From JBOHUC01 sp050733935 (GTDB lineage Bacteria; Eisenbacteria; RBG-16-71-46; DASYSL01): 28,199 nt of DNA. Made by a program: the position numbers and the translations under genes. Positions 1 to 7,754 of the stretch are shown piece after piece; position 1 is the first letter of the stretch, and the number at the start of each line of letters is the position of its first letter. The stretch is taken from contig JBOHUC010000003.1 of NCBI GenBank assembly GCA_050733935.1, positions 1 through 28,199 of the forward strand, written 5' to 3'. The notes under the pieces are model-generated. The model saw nothing but the letters and a program-made list of their open reading frames with translations, did not search any database and was not told where the DNA came from.

Positions 1-2
1 GC

Positions 3-1265
3 GCCGGACGCGCGCCGTCGTGTGGCTGTCTCGCACGCCCCGGGACAGGACCCGAACGCTGGGGCCTCGTTCCCTCGCGCATCGACCGGCCCTCGAGTGC
101 GCGCGAGGCCGCGGCCGCGCTGGCCGACTGCGCGCGTGCGGGAGAAGCGGTGTGGGTGGTCGGGGCCGGGACACGGCTCGCCGCACTTCCGCCGGTTCCG
201 CATCGTACGGTCGTGCTCGAGACGGCGAGGCTTTCGGGAATCGTCGCGCTCGAAGCCGCGGACCTGACCCTCACCGTGCGCGGCGGGACCAAGATCGAAG
301 CCGTGCACGAAGCGCTCGAGGAGAAGGGCATCGAGCTTCCCGGTGCCCACTTCGGGCTCGCGGAAGGAACGATCGGAGGAGCGATCGCGACCGACCTCGC
401 CGATGCGCGGCGCGGCGCGTTCGGTCCGTTGCGCGACCGGATCCTCGGCATGGAGATCGCGGGCGCGGACGGGCGCGTGAGTCGAAGCGGCGGGCGCGTC
501 GTCAAGAACGTGACCGGCTACGACGTGGGCCGGCTGCTCGCCGGTTCGTGCGGGAGCCTCGGCGTCATCACCGAAGTCACGCTTCGCCTCATGCCGCGCC
601 CCGAGACGCACGCGCCGTTCGAGCGCGGGTACGTCGATCCCGTCGCCGCGGCGGAGGAGGGACTTCGGGTCGCGCGCGAGGCTCCGGCGCTCGGTTTCGT
701 CGCGCTCGTCACCTCGGGCCGCCAAACGCGCCTCGCCTGGGTGCACGAAGGGGATCGGGAGTGGGTCGAGGCCGGTGTTGCCTGGTCGGTCTCCGTCTTT
801 GGAGCCGCCCGCGAGACCGATTCCGCGGACCATCCGGCCGCCGTCGGAAGCCGGCTCCTCCTGCGCGCGCTCGAGCATGTCTGTCCGGACCGGACGAACC
901 TGCTCGTGCGCGGAAGCGTGCGGCCCGCGCGCATCCCGCAAGTGATCGGACGATTCCGCGAGCTCGGCCTCGATCAGTATGGTGCTCATCTCTCCCAGGG
1001 AGCGCTGTTCGCGCGCGGAAGCGCGGGCGACGAGCGGCTCGTCGGAGCCATCGAGGCGATCGAAAGCGCGGCGGGGACGTGGCGCGTGCAGGGCGCATGG
1101 CGCCCGACCGACGGCCCCGGAAGGACGCCGTGGGGCGGGATCGACACACCGTGGGATCTCTACGCGCGCCTCAAGAAGACGTTCGATCCGGCACTCGTCC
1201 TCGGTCCGCCGGTGTTCGGAAGTGGCGCGCCGGGCGCAGGACGTCCGGAGGGAGCGCGCGCTTGA
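3..1265 (+). CDS. glcE: Glycolate oxidase FAD-binding subunit GlcE (5' partial)
   Basis: The reading frame is open from the left edge, so the true start lies outside the window; a GTG at 150 is internal to the FAD domain. GlcE is one of the two flavin subunits of glycolate oxidase (GlcDEF), which oxidises glycolate to glyoxylate. The sequence shows the PCMH-type FAD-binding fold: 'VVGAGTRL' near the N-terminus, then 'EGTIGGAIATD', 'GGRVVKNVTGYDVGRLLAGS' and 'GSLGVITEVTLRL', the usual GlcE signature. The C-terminal part (from about nt 690) is the smaller capping region ending in 'LKKTFDPALVLGPP'. The gene overlaps glcF by 4 bp, which implies translational coupling. GlcD would be expected just upstream, outside the window. 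Confidence 0.9.
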   Translation, partial: AGRAPSCGCLARPGTGPERWGLVPSRIDRPSSAREAAAALADCARAGEAVWVVGAGTRLAALPPVPHRTVVLETARLSGIVALEAADLTLTVRGGTKIEAVHEALEEKGIELPGAHFGLAEGTIGGAIATDLADARRGAFGPLRDRILGMEIAGADGRVSRSGGRVVKNVTGYDVGRLLAGSCGSLGVITEVTLRLMPRPETHAPFERGYVDPVAAAEEGLRVAREAPALGFVALVTSGRQTRLAWVHEGDREWVEAGVAWSVSVFGAARETDSADHPAAVGSRLLLRALEHVCPDRTNLLVRGSVRPARIPQVIGRFRELGLDQYGAHLSQGALFARGSAGDERLVGAIEAIESAAGTWRVQGAWRPTDGPGRTPWGGIDTPWDLYARLKKTFDPALVLGPPVFGSGAPGAGRPEGARA

Positions 1266-2593
1266 GCGGCACGAACGTGCTCGACCGCGAGGGTCCGGCG
1301 CGCGCGGATCTTCTCCGCTGCGTGCACTGCGGGCTCTGCCTGTCCTCGTGCCCGACCTATCAGGTGACGAAGCTCGAGCCCGAGTCCCCGCGTGGCCGGA
1401 TCTACCTCATGCGCGCGTTGAGCGAAGGGCGCATCGAGGCGAGCCGCGACATGAGCCGCCACCTCGACCTGTGCCTGAACTGTCGCGCCTGCGAGACCGC
1501 ATGTCCGGCGGGCGTCCACTACGGCCTCCTGCTCGAGAAGACGCGTGCGCGTCTTGCGCTCGAGCTTCCACCGACGATCGGAGAGCGCGTCCGAAACTTC
1601 GCGCTCGAGCACGTGTTTCCGCATCCCGAGCGGCTGGCGCTCGTCCTTGCGGCGACCCGGGCCGCGGCCCGCGCCGGACTCCTGCGCGCGGTGCGCGGTC
1701 CGCTCGGGCGGTTCGTCCCTTCGTTCGTGCGCGCGGGGGCGGCCCTGTGGCCGGAGGAGAACGGTGAGAAGAGCGCCGTCGAGCCCGGAGTCTATCCGCC
1801 CTACGACGGAAGGCCGTCGCGCGCGCGCGTCGGGTGGTTTCGGACGTGCCTCATGCCGGGAATGTTTCCGTCCGCCGATCGGGCCGCGGTTCACCTCCTG
1901 CGCGAGGCCGGCGCGACCGTCGTCGTTCCCGAGCGGCAGAAGTGCTGCGGCTCCCTCCATGCGCATTCGGGATTGCGGGAAGGCGCGCGCGAGCTCGCGC
2001 GGACGAACCTCAAGGTGTTCGAGGAAGCCGGGCCCCTCGATTGGATCGCAACCGACGCGGCCGGGTGCGGTGCGACGTTGCGCGAGTACGCCGATCTGTT
2101 CGAGAGCCCCCCGGCCGGGGACGATCGGGAGCGCACGCGCGCGGCCTCCTTCGCGGAGCGCGTGCGGGACGTGACCGAGGTCCTGGTCGAGCTCGGCCTT
2201 CCGGCTCCGCGCGCGGAAGTGCGCGAGACAATCGCCGTCCACGACGCCTGCCATCTCGCGCACGCGCAGAAGGTGCGAAGCGCGCCGCGCGTTCTCCTGC
2301 GCGGGCTCCCCGGTGCCACGGTCGTCGATCTCGCCCACAGCGATCGCTGCTGCGGCTCGGCCGGCATCTACAACCTCACGAAGCCCGAGATGGCAACCGA
2401 GCTCCTGAACCAGAAAATGGACACGGTCGAGGATGCGCACCCGACGGTCGTGTCGGTGTCGAATCCCGGTTGCCTCCTCCAGATGCAGTGGGGCGCGCGC
2501 GAGCGCGGAATCGCCGCACCCATGCTCCACCCGGTCGAGATCGTGGCCCGCGCGTATCCGCGCCCCGCCTCGCCCGTCTCCTCTCACGCATGA
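1262..2593 (+). CDS. glcF: Glycolate oxidase iron-sulfur subunit GlcF
   Basis: GlcF is the Fe-S electron-transfer subunit of glycolate oxidase, passing electrons from the flavin subunits towards the quinone pool. The protein is about 443 residues. Near the N-terminus are two 4Fe-4S motifs, 'CVHCGLCLSSCPTY' and 'CLNCRACETACPAGV'. The C-terminal half carries two cysteine-rich CCG domains: 'CLMPGMF ... CCGSLHAHSG' and 'HDACHLAHAQ ... CCGSAGIYNL'. The frame stays open far upstream, but that stretch is antisense-like noise over glcE. The TTG at 1262 is preferred because GGAGGGAG (1247-1254) sits 7 nt before it and the codon overlaps the glcE stop (TTGA). A GTG at 1277 is the alternative. The stop overlaps the next start as ATGA. 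Confidence 0.93.
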   Translation: MSGTNVLDREGPARADLLRCVHCGLCLSSCPTYQVTKLEPESPRGRIYLMRALSEGRIEASRDMSRHLDLCLNCRACETACPAGVHYGLLLEKTRARLALELPPTIGERVRNFALEHVFPHPERLALVLAATRAAARAGLLRAVRGPLGRFVPSFVRAGAALWPEENGEKSAVEPGVYPPYDGRPSRARVGWFRTCLMPGMFPSADRAAVHLLREAGATVVVPERQKCCGSLHAHSGLREGARELARTNLKVFEEAGPLDWIATDAAGCGATLREYADLFESPPAGDDRERTRAASFAERVRDVTEVLVELGLPAPRAEVRETIAVHDACHLAHAQKVRSAPRVLLRGLPGATVVDLAHSDRCCGSAGIYNLTKPEMATELLNQKMDTVEDAHPTVVSVSNPGCLLQMQWGARERGIAAPMLHPVEIVARAYPRPASPVSSHA

Positions 2594-3273
2594 ACGTCCG
2601 GGTTCTCTTCTTCGCGAATCTGCGAGACGTCACGAAAACCCCGGCCGTCGAGCTCGCCGTTCCGGACGGAGCCGTGGTGCGTGACGTGTGGCGGGAGCTC
2701 GTCGCGCGCTGGCCCGCACTCGATGCGCAGCTCACGCGCATTCCGATCGTGGTCGACGGCAAGGTCGTCGAGCTCGACGCCCCCGTGAAGGAAGGGTCGG
2801 AAGTCGTATGGCTGCCGCCGGTCGGGGGCGGGGCGCAGGGGGCCGGCGTGCTTCGCGCCGCGCTCGTCGCGGAGCCGCTCGATCCGTCTCGCCTTCTTTC
2901 CGAAGTCAGGGCTCCAAATTGCGGCGGCATTGCACTTTTCGTCGGTGTGGTCCGGGATCACGACGACGGCCGAACGGTTCGGGCCCTGACCTACGACGCG
3001 TACGAGCGGCTGGCCGGAGCGCAGATCCAGGCCGTGGCGGAGGAGGCCTCGGGGCGGTGGCCGGAAGCCCGCATCGCCGTCGAGCACCGGATCGGCCGCC
3101 TGGTGGTCGGCGAGCCGTCGGTCGCCGTCGCCGTCGCGTGTCCGCATCGCGAGGAGGCGTTCGCCTGCTGCCGCTACGTGATCGATCGGGTCAAGGAGGC
3201 GATTCCGATCTGGAAGCGCGAAGAGGGCGAGGCGGGGGAGCGCTGGCTCGAAGGGCACGAATACCGGCCGTGA
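2590..3273 (+). CDS. moaDE: Fused MoaD-MoaE molybdopterin synthase
   Basis: One 227-residue chain contains both subunits of molybdopterin synthase, which puts two sulfurs onto cyclic pyranopterin monophosphate to make molybdopterin. Residues 1-81 match MoaD (ubiquitin fold) and finish with 'PPVGGG', at the same length as free MoaD proteins ending in PPVAGG. Residues from about 86 to 227 match MoaE: 'ALFVGVVRDHDDG', 'YEAY'-like 'YDAYERLA', 'VEHRIGRLVVGE', and 'VKEAIPIWKRE' with the two lysines spaced as the catalytic pair of E. coli MoaE (K119/K126). The ATG overlaps the glcF stop by 4 bp. MoaD normally needs a free C-terminal Gly-Gly for thiocarboxylation, so the fusion must be cleaved after the GGG or work differently; fused MoaX of mycobacteria is a known cleaved example. 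No other moa gene is visible here. Confidence 0.92.
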   Translation: MNVRVLFFANLRDVTKTPAVELAVPDGAVVRDVWRELVARWPALDAQLTRIPIVVDGKVVELDAPVKEGSEVVWLPPVGGGAQGAGVLRAALVAEPLDPSRLLSEVRAPNCGGIALFVGVVRDHDDGRTVRALTYDAYERLAGAQIQAVAEEASGRWPEARIAVEHRIGRLVVGEPSVAVAVACPHREEAFACCRYVIDRVKEAIPIWKREEGEAGERWLEGHEYRP

Positions 3274-3307
3274 CGGGAGTCGCGCCCGAACCGATCCAGA
3301 ACGAGTT

Positions 3308-4141
3308 CTAGAACAGCTCTCCCTGGGGCTCGAGATCGGACGGATTCCGCGGCACGATCCCGATCAACTCCATGAAAGCGCGCGCCGTCGCCGGCGAGTG
3401 CCCCGTGTAGTGGTTGTTGAAGTAGCCGTAGAGGTCGATGCCGCGGTCGAGGAGCGGCGGCAACGCGCGCGCCCAGCGCGCGAGCTCCTCGCTCCGATCG
3501 ATCTGGACGCGCGACGTGTCCGTGAGCTCGCGCGAGCCGAGCCAGCGGACGTACGTGAAGTCGGTCGTCGGACGATCCACGAACCCGAGCACCGTGTCGC
3601 GCGGTACGGTCGGATGATCGATGAGCGTCGCCGCGATCCCGCGCGCCGCAAGCCCCTCCCACACGTCGTCCACGTACCAGGCCGGGTCGCGGAACTCGAC
3701 GGCGAATCGCAGGTCCTTTGGCAGTTCGTCGAGGAACGACTCGAGGTCCGCGCGGCCTTCGATCCCGAAATCCGGCGGGAGCTGGATCAGGATCGGGCCG
3801 AGGCGCGTGCCGAGCGGTCGCACGCGGTCTGCGAAATTCCGGAGCGTCTCGCGCGAGAGGTAGCCGGCAAGCCGGTCATCGTGCGTGGCCTCGCGCGGGA
3901 ACTTGAGCGCGAAGCGGAACGACGCAGGAGTGCGGCGGGCCCAGCTCTCGATCGACGTGCTCGACGGCACCGCGTAGAACGTCGAGTCCACCTCGACGCT
4001 GTCGAAGAGCTTCGTGTAGAGCGACAGGTAGTCGGTCGGTCGGGCTGCCCGCGGATAGAATGGACCGACCCAGCCGGGATAGTTCCAGCCCTGCGTTCCC
4101 AGGAACCAGCGCGACGGACCCATGCGTGGCGCGATCGGCAT
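3308..4141 (-). CDS. DUF72 family protein (YecE-like)
   Basis: The protein matches the DUF72 family, a TIM-barrel-like fold of unproven function found across bacteria and archaea. Diagnostic stretches are 'LGTQGWNYPGWVGPFYP' at the N-terminus, 'FDSVEVDSTFYAVPS', 'FRFALKFPREATHD', 'GPILIQLPPDF', 'LRFAVEFRDPAWY' and 'YGYFNNHYTGHSPATA' near the end, all typical of the family. The start is uncertain: ATG at 4141, ATG at 4123 (closest to the usual N-terminus), or TTG at 4177, which has a GGAAG 5 nt upstream. The gene converges on moaDE with a 34-nt gap and is divergent from the aminotransferase. It carries no obvious link to its neighbours. Confidence 0.88.
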   Translation of the reverse strand: MPIAPRMGPSRWFLGTQGWNYPGWVGPFYPRAARPTDYLSLYTKLFDSVEVDSTFYAVPSSTSIESWARRTPASFRFALKFPREATHDDRLAGYLSRETLRNFADRVRPLGTRLGPILIQLPPDFGIEGRADLESFLDELPKDLRFAVEFRDPAWYVDDVWEGLAARGIAATLIDHPTVPRDTVLGFVDRPTTDFTYVRWLGSRELTDTSRVQIDRSEELARWARALPPLLDRGIDLYGYFNNHYTGHSPATARAFMELIGIVPRNPSDLEPQGELF

Positions 4142-4190
4142 GCGGGGCACGCTACGGCCCCGCTCCGCCTGCCGCAAGCGGGCTTCCGTG

Positions 4191-4199
4191 TGCTAGGAT
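4191..4199 (+). promoter_or_regulatory. Candidate extended -10 promoter for the aminotransferase-serA genes
   Basis: TGCTAGGAT has the form of an extended -10 element (TG-n-TAGGAT) about 50 nt upstream of the TTG start at 4251. No good -35 box is seen at 17 nt. It lies in the divergent gap with the DUF72 gene. Seen by eye only. Confidence 0.35.
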
Positions 4200-4250
4200 G
4201 CCTCGCGTTTGCCGCCTTTCACCCGTGCGACCTCCACTCGAGGGCTTTCG

Positions 4251-5453
4251 TTGAAGACCCGCCTGTTCACGCCCGGTCCCGTCGAAGTTCCGCCGCGCAT
4301 CCTGGCCGCGCTTGCGCGCCCGGCGATCCACCACCGCACCGAAGCGTTCCGAAAAATCCTGGCCGACACGACGAAAAGCCTGATCGACCTCATCGGAACA
4401 GACGGCGTGGTCGTGACGCTGAGCGCCTCGGGCTCGGGCGGGATGGAGGCCGCGCTCGTGAACCTGGTGGGCCCGGGCACGCGCCCGCTCGTGGTCGAGG
4501 CCGGGAAGTTCGGCGAACGCTGGACGAAGATCCTCAAGGCCTACGGGGTCGAGCCCGAGGTCCTCTCGTTCGACTGGGGACGTGTGGCCGACCCGTCGGC
4601 CGTGGCCGCCCGGCTCGCCGCGCGCTCTTCCGGTGACCGCGCTCCCGCCGTGTTCTTCACGCACAGCGAAACCTCGACCGGCGTGCTCCACGATGCGGCG
4701 GCGATCGCGCGCGCCGCGCGCGAGCACGGCGCGCTCGCCGTGGCCGACGTCGTGACGAGCCTCGGCGTCCACGACTTGAGAATGGACGCGATGGGGATCG
4801 ACGCGGCCGTCGCCGGATCGCAGAAGGGGCTCATGCTGCCGCCCGGCCTTGCGTTCGTGGCGCTCGGAAAGCGCGCGCTCGAGCAGCTCGAAGGCTCCCG
4901 ACTGCCTCGCTTCTACATGGACTTACGGAAGGCGGCTCAGACGGCACTCGAAGGCGACACCCCGTTCACGCCGCCGACCGCGCTGGTCGTCGGGCTCGCC
5001 GAATCGCTGCTCCTGATCCGCGAAGAGGGACGCGAGGCGGTCGTGGCGCGCCATGCGGCGAACGCCGGGGCCACCCGCGCAGCGGCCGTGGCGCTCGGCC
5101 TTCCGCTCTTCGCCGAGCGTCCGTCGAACGCGGTCACGGCACTCCATGCGCCCGAGGGCCTCGATGCCGGACGGATCGTGAAGGGCCTGCGCGAGCACCA
5201 TGGAATCGTGATCGCGAACGGCCAGGACCGCCTCAAGGGGATCTCCTTCCGCGTGGGACACATGGGAGCGTACGACGCGACCGACATGCTCGGGCTCGTG
5301 GGCGCGCTCGAGGACGTTCTGATTCGGCTCGGACAACCGATCGAGCCGGGCAAGGGCCTCGCGGCCGCGCAGCGCGCGTACGCTTCGGGTCCATCGGGCG
5401 CCGGTGTTGCCGCACCGGCCGGCACGCCGGCCGCCGCGGGACGCGGCGCGTGA
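4251..5453 (+). CDS. Class V aminotransferase (alanine/serine-glyoxylate aminotransferase family)
   Basis: This is a PLP-dependent class V aminotransferase of about 400 residues. It starts with 'KTRLFTPGPVEVPP', the usual TPGP opening. 'SASGSGGMEA' (58-67) binds the PLP phosphate, 'HSETSTG' (138-144) and D166 in 'VADVVTS' contact the cofactor, and K192 in 'AGSQKGLMLPPG' is the Schiff-base lysine. The family includes alanine-, serine- and aspartate-glyoxylate aminotransferases and an alternative phosphoserine aminotransferase. The TTG at 4251 is chosen over the TTG at 4209 because GAGGG (4240-4244) lies 6 nt upstream and it gives the canonical N-terminus. The last ~25 residues are a low-complexity Ala/Gly/Pro tail. 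Its stop overlaps the next gene by 4 bp, so it works with the dehydrogenase: either serine synthesis from phosphohydroxypyruvate or glyoxylate-to-glycine conversion linked to glcEF. Confidence 0.88.
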   Translation: MKTRLFTPGPVEVPPRILAALARPAIHHRTEAFRKILADTTKSLIDLIGTDGVVVTLSASGSGGMEAALVNLVGPGTRPLVVEAGKFGERWTKILKAYGVEPEVLSFDWGRVADPSAVAARLAARSSGDRAPAVFFTHSETSTGVLHDAAAIARAAREHGALAVADVVTSLGVHDLRMDAMGIDAAVAGSQKGLMLPPGLAFVALGKRALEQLEGSRLPRFYMDLRKAAQTALEGDTPFTPPTALVVGLAESLLLIREEGREAVVARHAANAGATRAAAVALGLPLFAERPSNAVTALHAPEGLDAGRIVKGLREHHGIVIANGQDRLKGISFRVGHMGAYDATDMLGLVGALEDVLIRLGQPIEPGKGLAAAQRAYASGPSGAGVAAPAGTPAAAGRGA

Positions 5454-6412
5454 GCACGGTTACGACCGCGACGCAAACCTTGAAGGCACTCGTGGCCGAT
5501 CCGCTCGGAGCCGAAGCGGAGCGCATCCTCCTTCAGTCCGGGTTCGAGGTGAAGCGGGAGACGGGCCTCGCGGGCGAGGCGCTCGTCGCGGCCCTTCTCG
5601 GGCGCCAGGCGCTCCTCGTCCGGGGCGCGACGCGGGTCACGGGCGAGGTCATTCGCGCGGCGAACGGATTGCGGGTGATCGCGCGCGCGGGAGCGGGAAC
5701 CGACAACATCGACACGCTCGCGGCCTCCGCACAGGGAATCGCCGTGTACAACGCGCCGGGCGCGAATGCGGTTTCGGTGGCCGAGCACACGTGGGGGCTC
5801 ATCTTCTCGGTCCTCCGTCATCTTCCGGAGGCGGACAAGACGACGCGCGAAGGACGGTGGGAGAAGAACCGCCTGCAGGGCCTCGAAGTCGCGGGGCGCA
5901 CGCTCGGCGTGATCGGGCTCGGGTGGGTCGGTCGCGAGGTTGCGCGCATCGGGGTTGCGCTCCGGTGCCGCGTGCTCGGATTCGATCCGGATCCGGAAGC
6001 GGGCGCAAACGTGCCCGGCATCGAGCGCGTCGGACTCGAGCAGGCCTTTCAGCAGGCGGACATTCTCTCCCTGCACGCGCCGCTCTCCCCGCAAACCCGG
6101 AACCTCGCGAACCACGAGCGCATGAGCCGCATGAAGCCCGGGGCGATCCTCGTGAACGCCGCGCGAGGGGGTCTCGTCGACGAGGAGGCGCTCGCGCAGC
6201 TTCTCGCCCAGGGCAGGCTCGGCGGCGCCGGACTCGACGTGTTCGAGCACGAGCCGCCCGGCGAGAATCCGCTCTTTGCGCTCGCGAACGTCGTGGTCAC
6301 TCCACACCTGGGCGGGTCGACTGCGGAAGCGCAGGAGCGCGCCGCGATTGCCGCCGCGCAGGCGGTCGTCACGCATCTGGCCGGCGGAACTCCGCCCGGT
6401 CGCGTCGTCTAG
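5450..6412 (+). CDS. serA: D-3-phosphoglycerate dehydrogenase-like 2-hydroxyacid dehydrogenase (short form)
   Basis: This NAD-dependent D-2-hydroxyacid dehydrogenase has 320 residues. It shows 'RAGAGTDNID' in the catalytic domain, the Rossmann motif GLGWVG (156-161) with the NAD-selecting Asp in 'LGFDPDP', and the catalytic set R239 ('NAARGG'), E268 ('VFEHEPP') and H286 ('TPHLGGST'). The best match is the SerA type, which oxidises 3-phosphoglycerate as the first step of serine synthesis. It ends right after the catalytic domain and lacks the ACT domain that gives serine feedback in long SerA forms. A hydroxypyruvate or glyoxylate reductase role cannot be excluded. The GTG start overlaps the aminotransferase stop (GTGA), which suggests coupled translation and supports a joint serine/glyoxylate role. 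Confidence 0.87.
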   Translation: MSTVTTATQTLKALVADPLGAEAERILLQSGFEVKRETGLAGEALVAALLGRQALLVRGATRVTGEVIRAANGLRVIARAGAGTDNIDTLAASAQGIAVYNAPGANAVSVAEHTWGLIFSVLRHLPEADKTTREGRWEKNRLQGLEVAGRTLGVIGLGWVGREVARIGVALRCRVLGFDPDPEAGANVPGIERVGLEQAFQQADILSLHAPLSPQTRNLANHERMSRMKPGAILVNAARGGLVDEEALAQLLAQGRLGGAGLDVFEHEPPGENPLFALANVVVTPHLGGSTAEAQERAAIAAAQAVVTHLAGGTPPGRVV

Positions 6413-6457
6413 TCGGCCAGTCTCGGCCGGTCGTCGAAAGGAATCGGGGACGCACCA

Positions 6458-7732
6458 ATGCCGTGCACCGTCGTGCTGGGCGCCCAGTGGGGCGACGAGG
6501 GCAAGGGGAAGATCGTGGACGTGCTCGCCGCCGAGCACGATGTCGTGGCGCGCTACCAGGGCGGATCGAACGCCGGACACAGCGTGGTGGTCGACGGGCA
6601 CACGGTCGTCCTCCGGCTCGTGCCGTCGGGGATCCTTCGCCCGGGCAAGAAGTGTCTTCTCGGAAACGGTGTGGTCGTCGATCCCGAGTCCTTCCTCGAG
6701 GAAATGGAGGGGCTCGCGGCCCTCGGCCACCGGCTCGAGAGCCGCCTCTTCGTGAGCCCGGAAGCCCACGTCATTCTCCCGTATCACAAGATCGTCGAGA
6801 GTGAAGCCGAGCAGGGCCTGCGTCCCGTCGGAACGACCGGCCGCGGGATCGGCCCCGCCTACCAGGACAAGGCGGGACGCTTCGGGCTTCGCATGGCGGA
6901 CCTCCTCGACCGGAAGACGCTCGACGAGCTCGTGGGCTGGGCACACGAGCGCACGCGACGGCTGCTCGGACCCGCAGCGAAGATTCCGCCGCCCGAAGAA
7001 GTGGCGGCGCGCTATGCGGACTACGGAGCGAAGCTCGCGCCGTACGTCACCGACGTTCGCCCGATGCTCTGGGAGGCGATTGGTCGCGGCCAGCGGGTGC
7101 TCCTCGAGGGCGCACAGGGGACGCTCCTCGATCTCGATCACGGAACGTATCCGTACGTGACGAGCTCGAGTGCGACGGTGGGGGGTGCGCTCACCGGGCT
7201 CGGGCTCGGGCCGCACGCCATCACGCGCGTGATCGGCGTCACGAAGGCCTACACGACACGCGTCGGGCACGGGCCGTTTCCGACCGAGTTCGAGCCCGCA
7301 CTCGCGGACACGATCCGCGAGGCCGGCCAGGAGTACGGCTCGGTCACCGGCCGCGCGCGCCGCTGCGGGTGGTTCGACGCGGTCGCGCTCCGCTACTCCG
7401 CGCAGTTGAACGGGCTCGACGAGCTCATCGTGACCAAGCTCGACGTGCTCGACGATCTGCCCGAGATCCAGCTCGCGACCCGCTACCGGCGGGGCGTCGA
7501 GGACGTGCCGTGGTTTCTCCCGGATGCGCGCAGGCTGTGCGGTGTGTTGCCCGTGTACGAATCGTACGAAGGCTGGCGCACGTCCACCAAGGCCTGCCGG
7601 CGCTTCATGGATCTGCCGGTCGAGGCGCGCGGCTATCTGCGCGCGATCGAAGCGCGCGCGGGGGTGCGTGTATCCTGGGTCTCGGTCGGCCCCGACCGGG
7701 ATGCGATGATCGAGGTTCCGCCGCTCGGCTGA
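6458..7732 (+). CDS. purA: Adenylosuccinate synthetase PurA
   Basis: PurA joins IMP and aspartate using GTP to give adenylosuccinate, the first committed step from IMP to AMP. The 424-residue length is normal. It opens with 'VVLGAQWGDEGKGKIVD' (P-loop GDEGKGK at 12-18, catalytic Asp13) followed by 'GGSNAGHSV' with catalytic His41. Further family signatures are 'GTTGRGIGPAYQDKAGR', 'LEGAQGTLLDLDHGTYPYVTSS', 'VTKAYTTRVGHGPFPTE' and 'GSVTGRARRCGWFD'. The ATG at 6458 has GGGGA 7 nt upstream. It follows serA after 45 nt on the same strand and may be co-transcribed with it. Confidence 0.97.
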   Translation: MPCTVVLGAQWGDEGKGKIVDVLAAEHDVVARYQGGSNAGHSVVVDGHTVVLRLVPSGILRPGKKCLLGNGVVVDPESFLEEMEGLAALGHRLESRLFVSPEAHVILPYHKIVESEAEQGLRPVGTTGRGIGPAYQDKAGRFGLRMADLLDRKTLDELVGWAHERTRRLLGPAAKIPPPEEVAARYADYGAKLAPYVTDVRPMLWEAIGRGQRVLLEGAQGTLLDLDHGTYPYVTSSSATVGGALTGLGLGPHAITRVIGVTKAYTTRVGHGPFPTEFEPALADTIREAGQEYGSVTGRARRCGWFDAVALRYSAQLNGLDELIVTKLDVLDDLPEIQLATRYRRGVEDVPWFLPDARRLCGVLPVYESYEGWRTSTKACRRFMDLPVEARGYLRAIEARAGVRVSWVSVGPDRDAMIEVPPLG

Positions 7733-7754
7733 GCGGTCTTCGTTCGAGGCTTCC

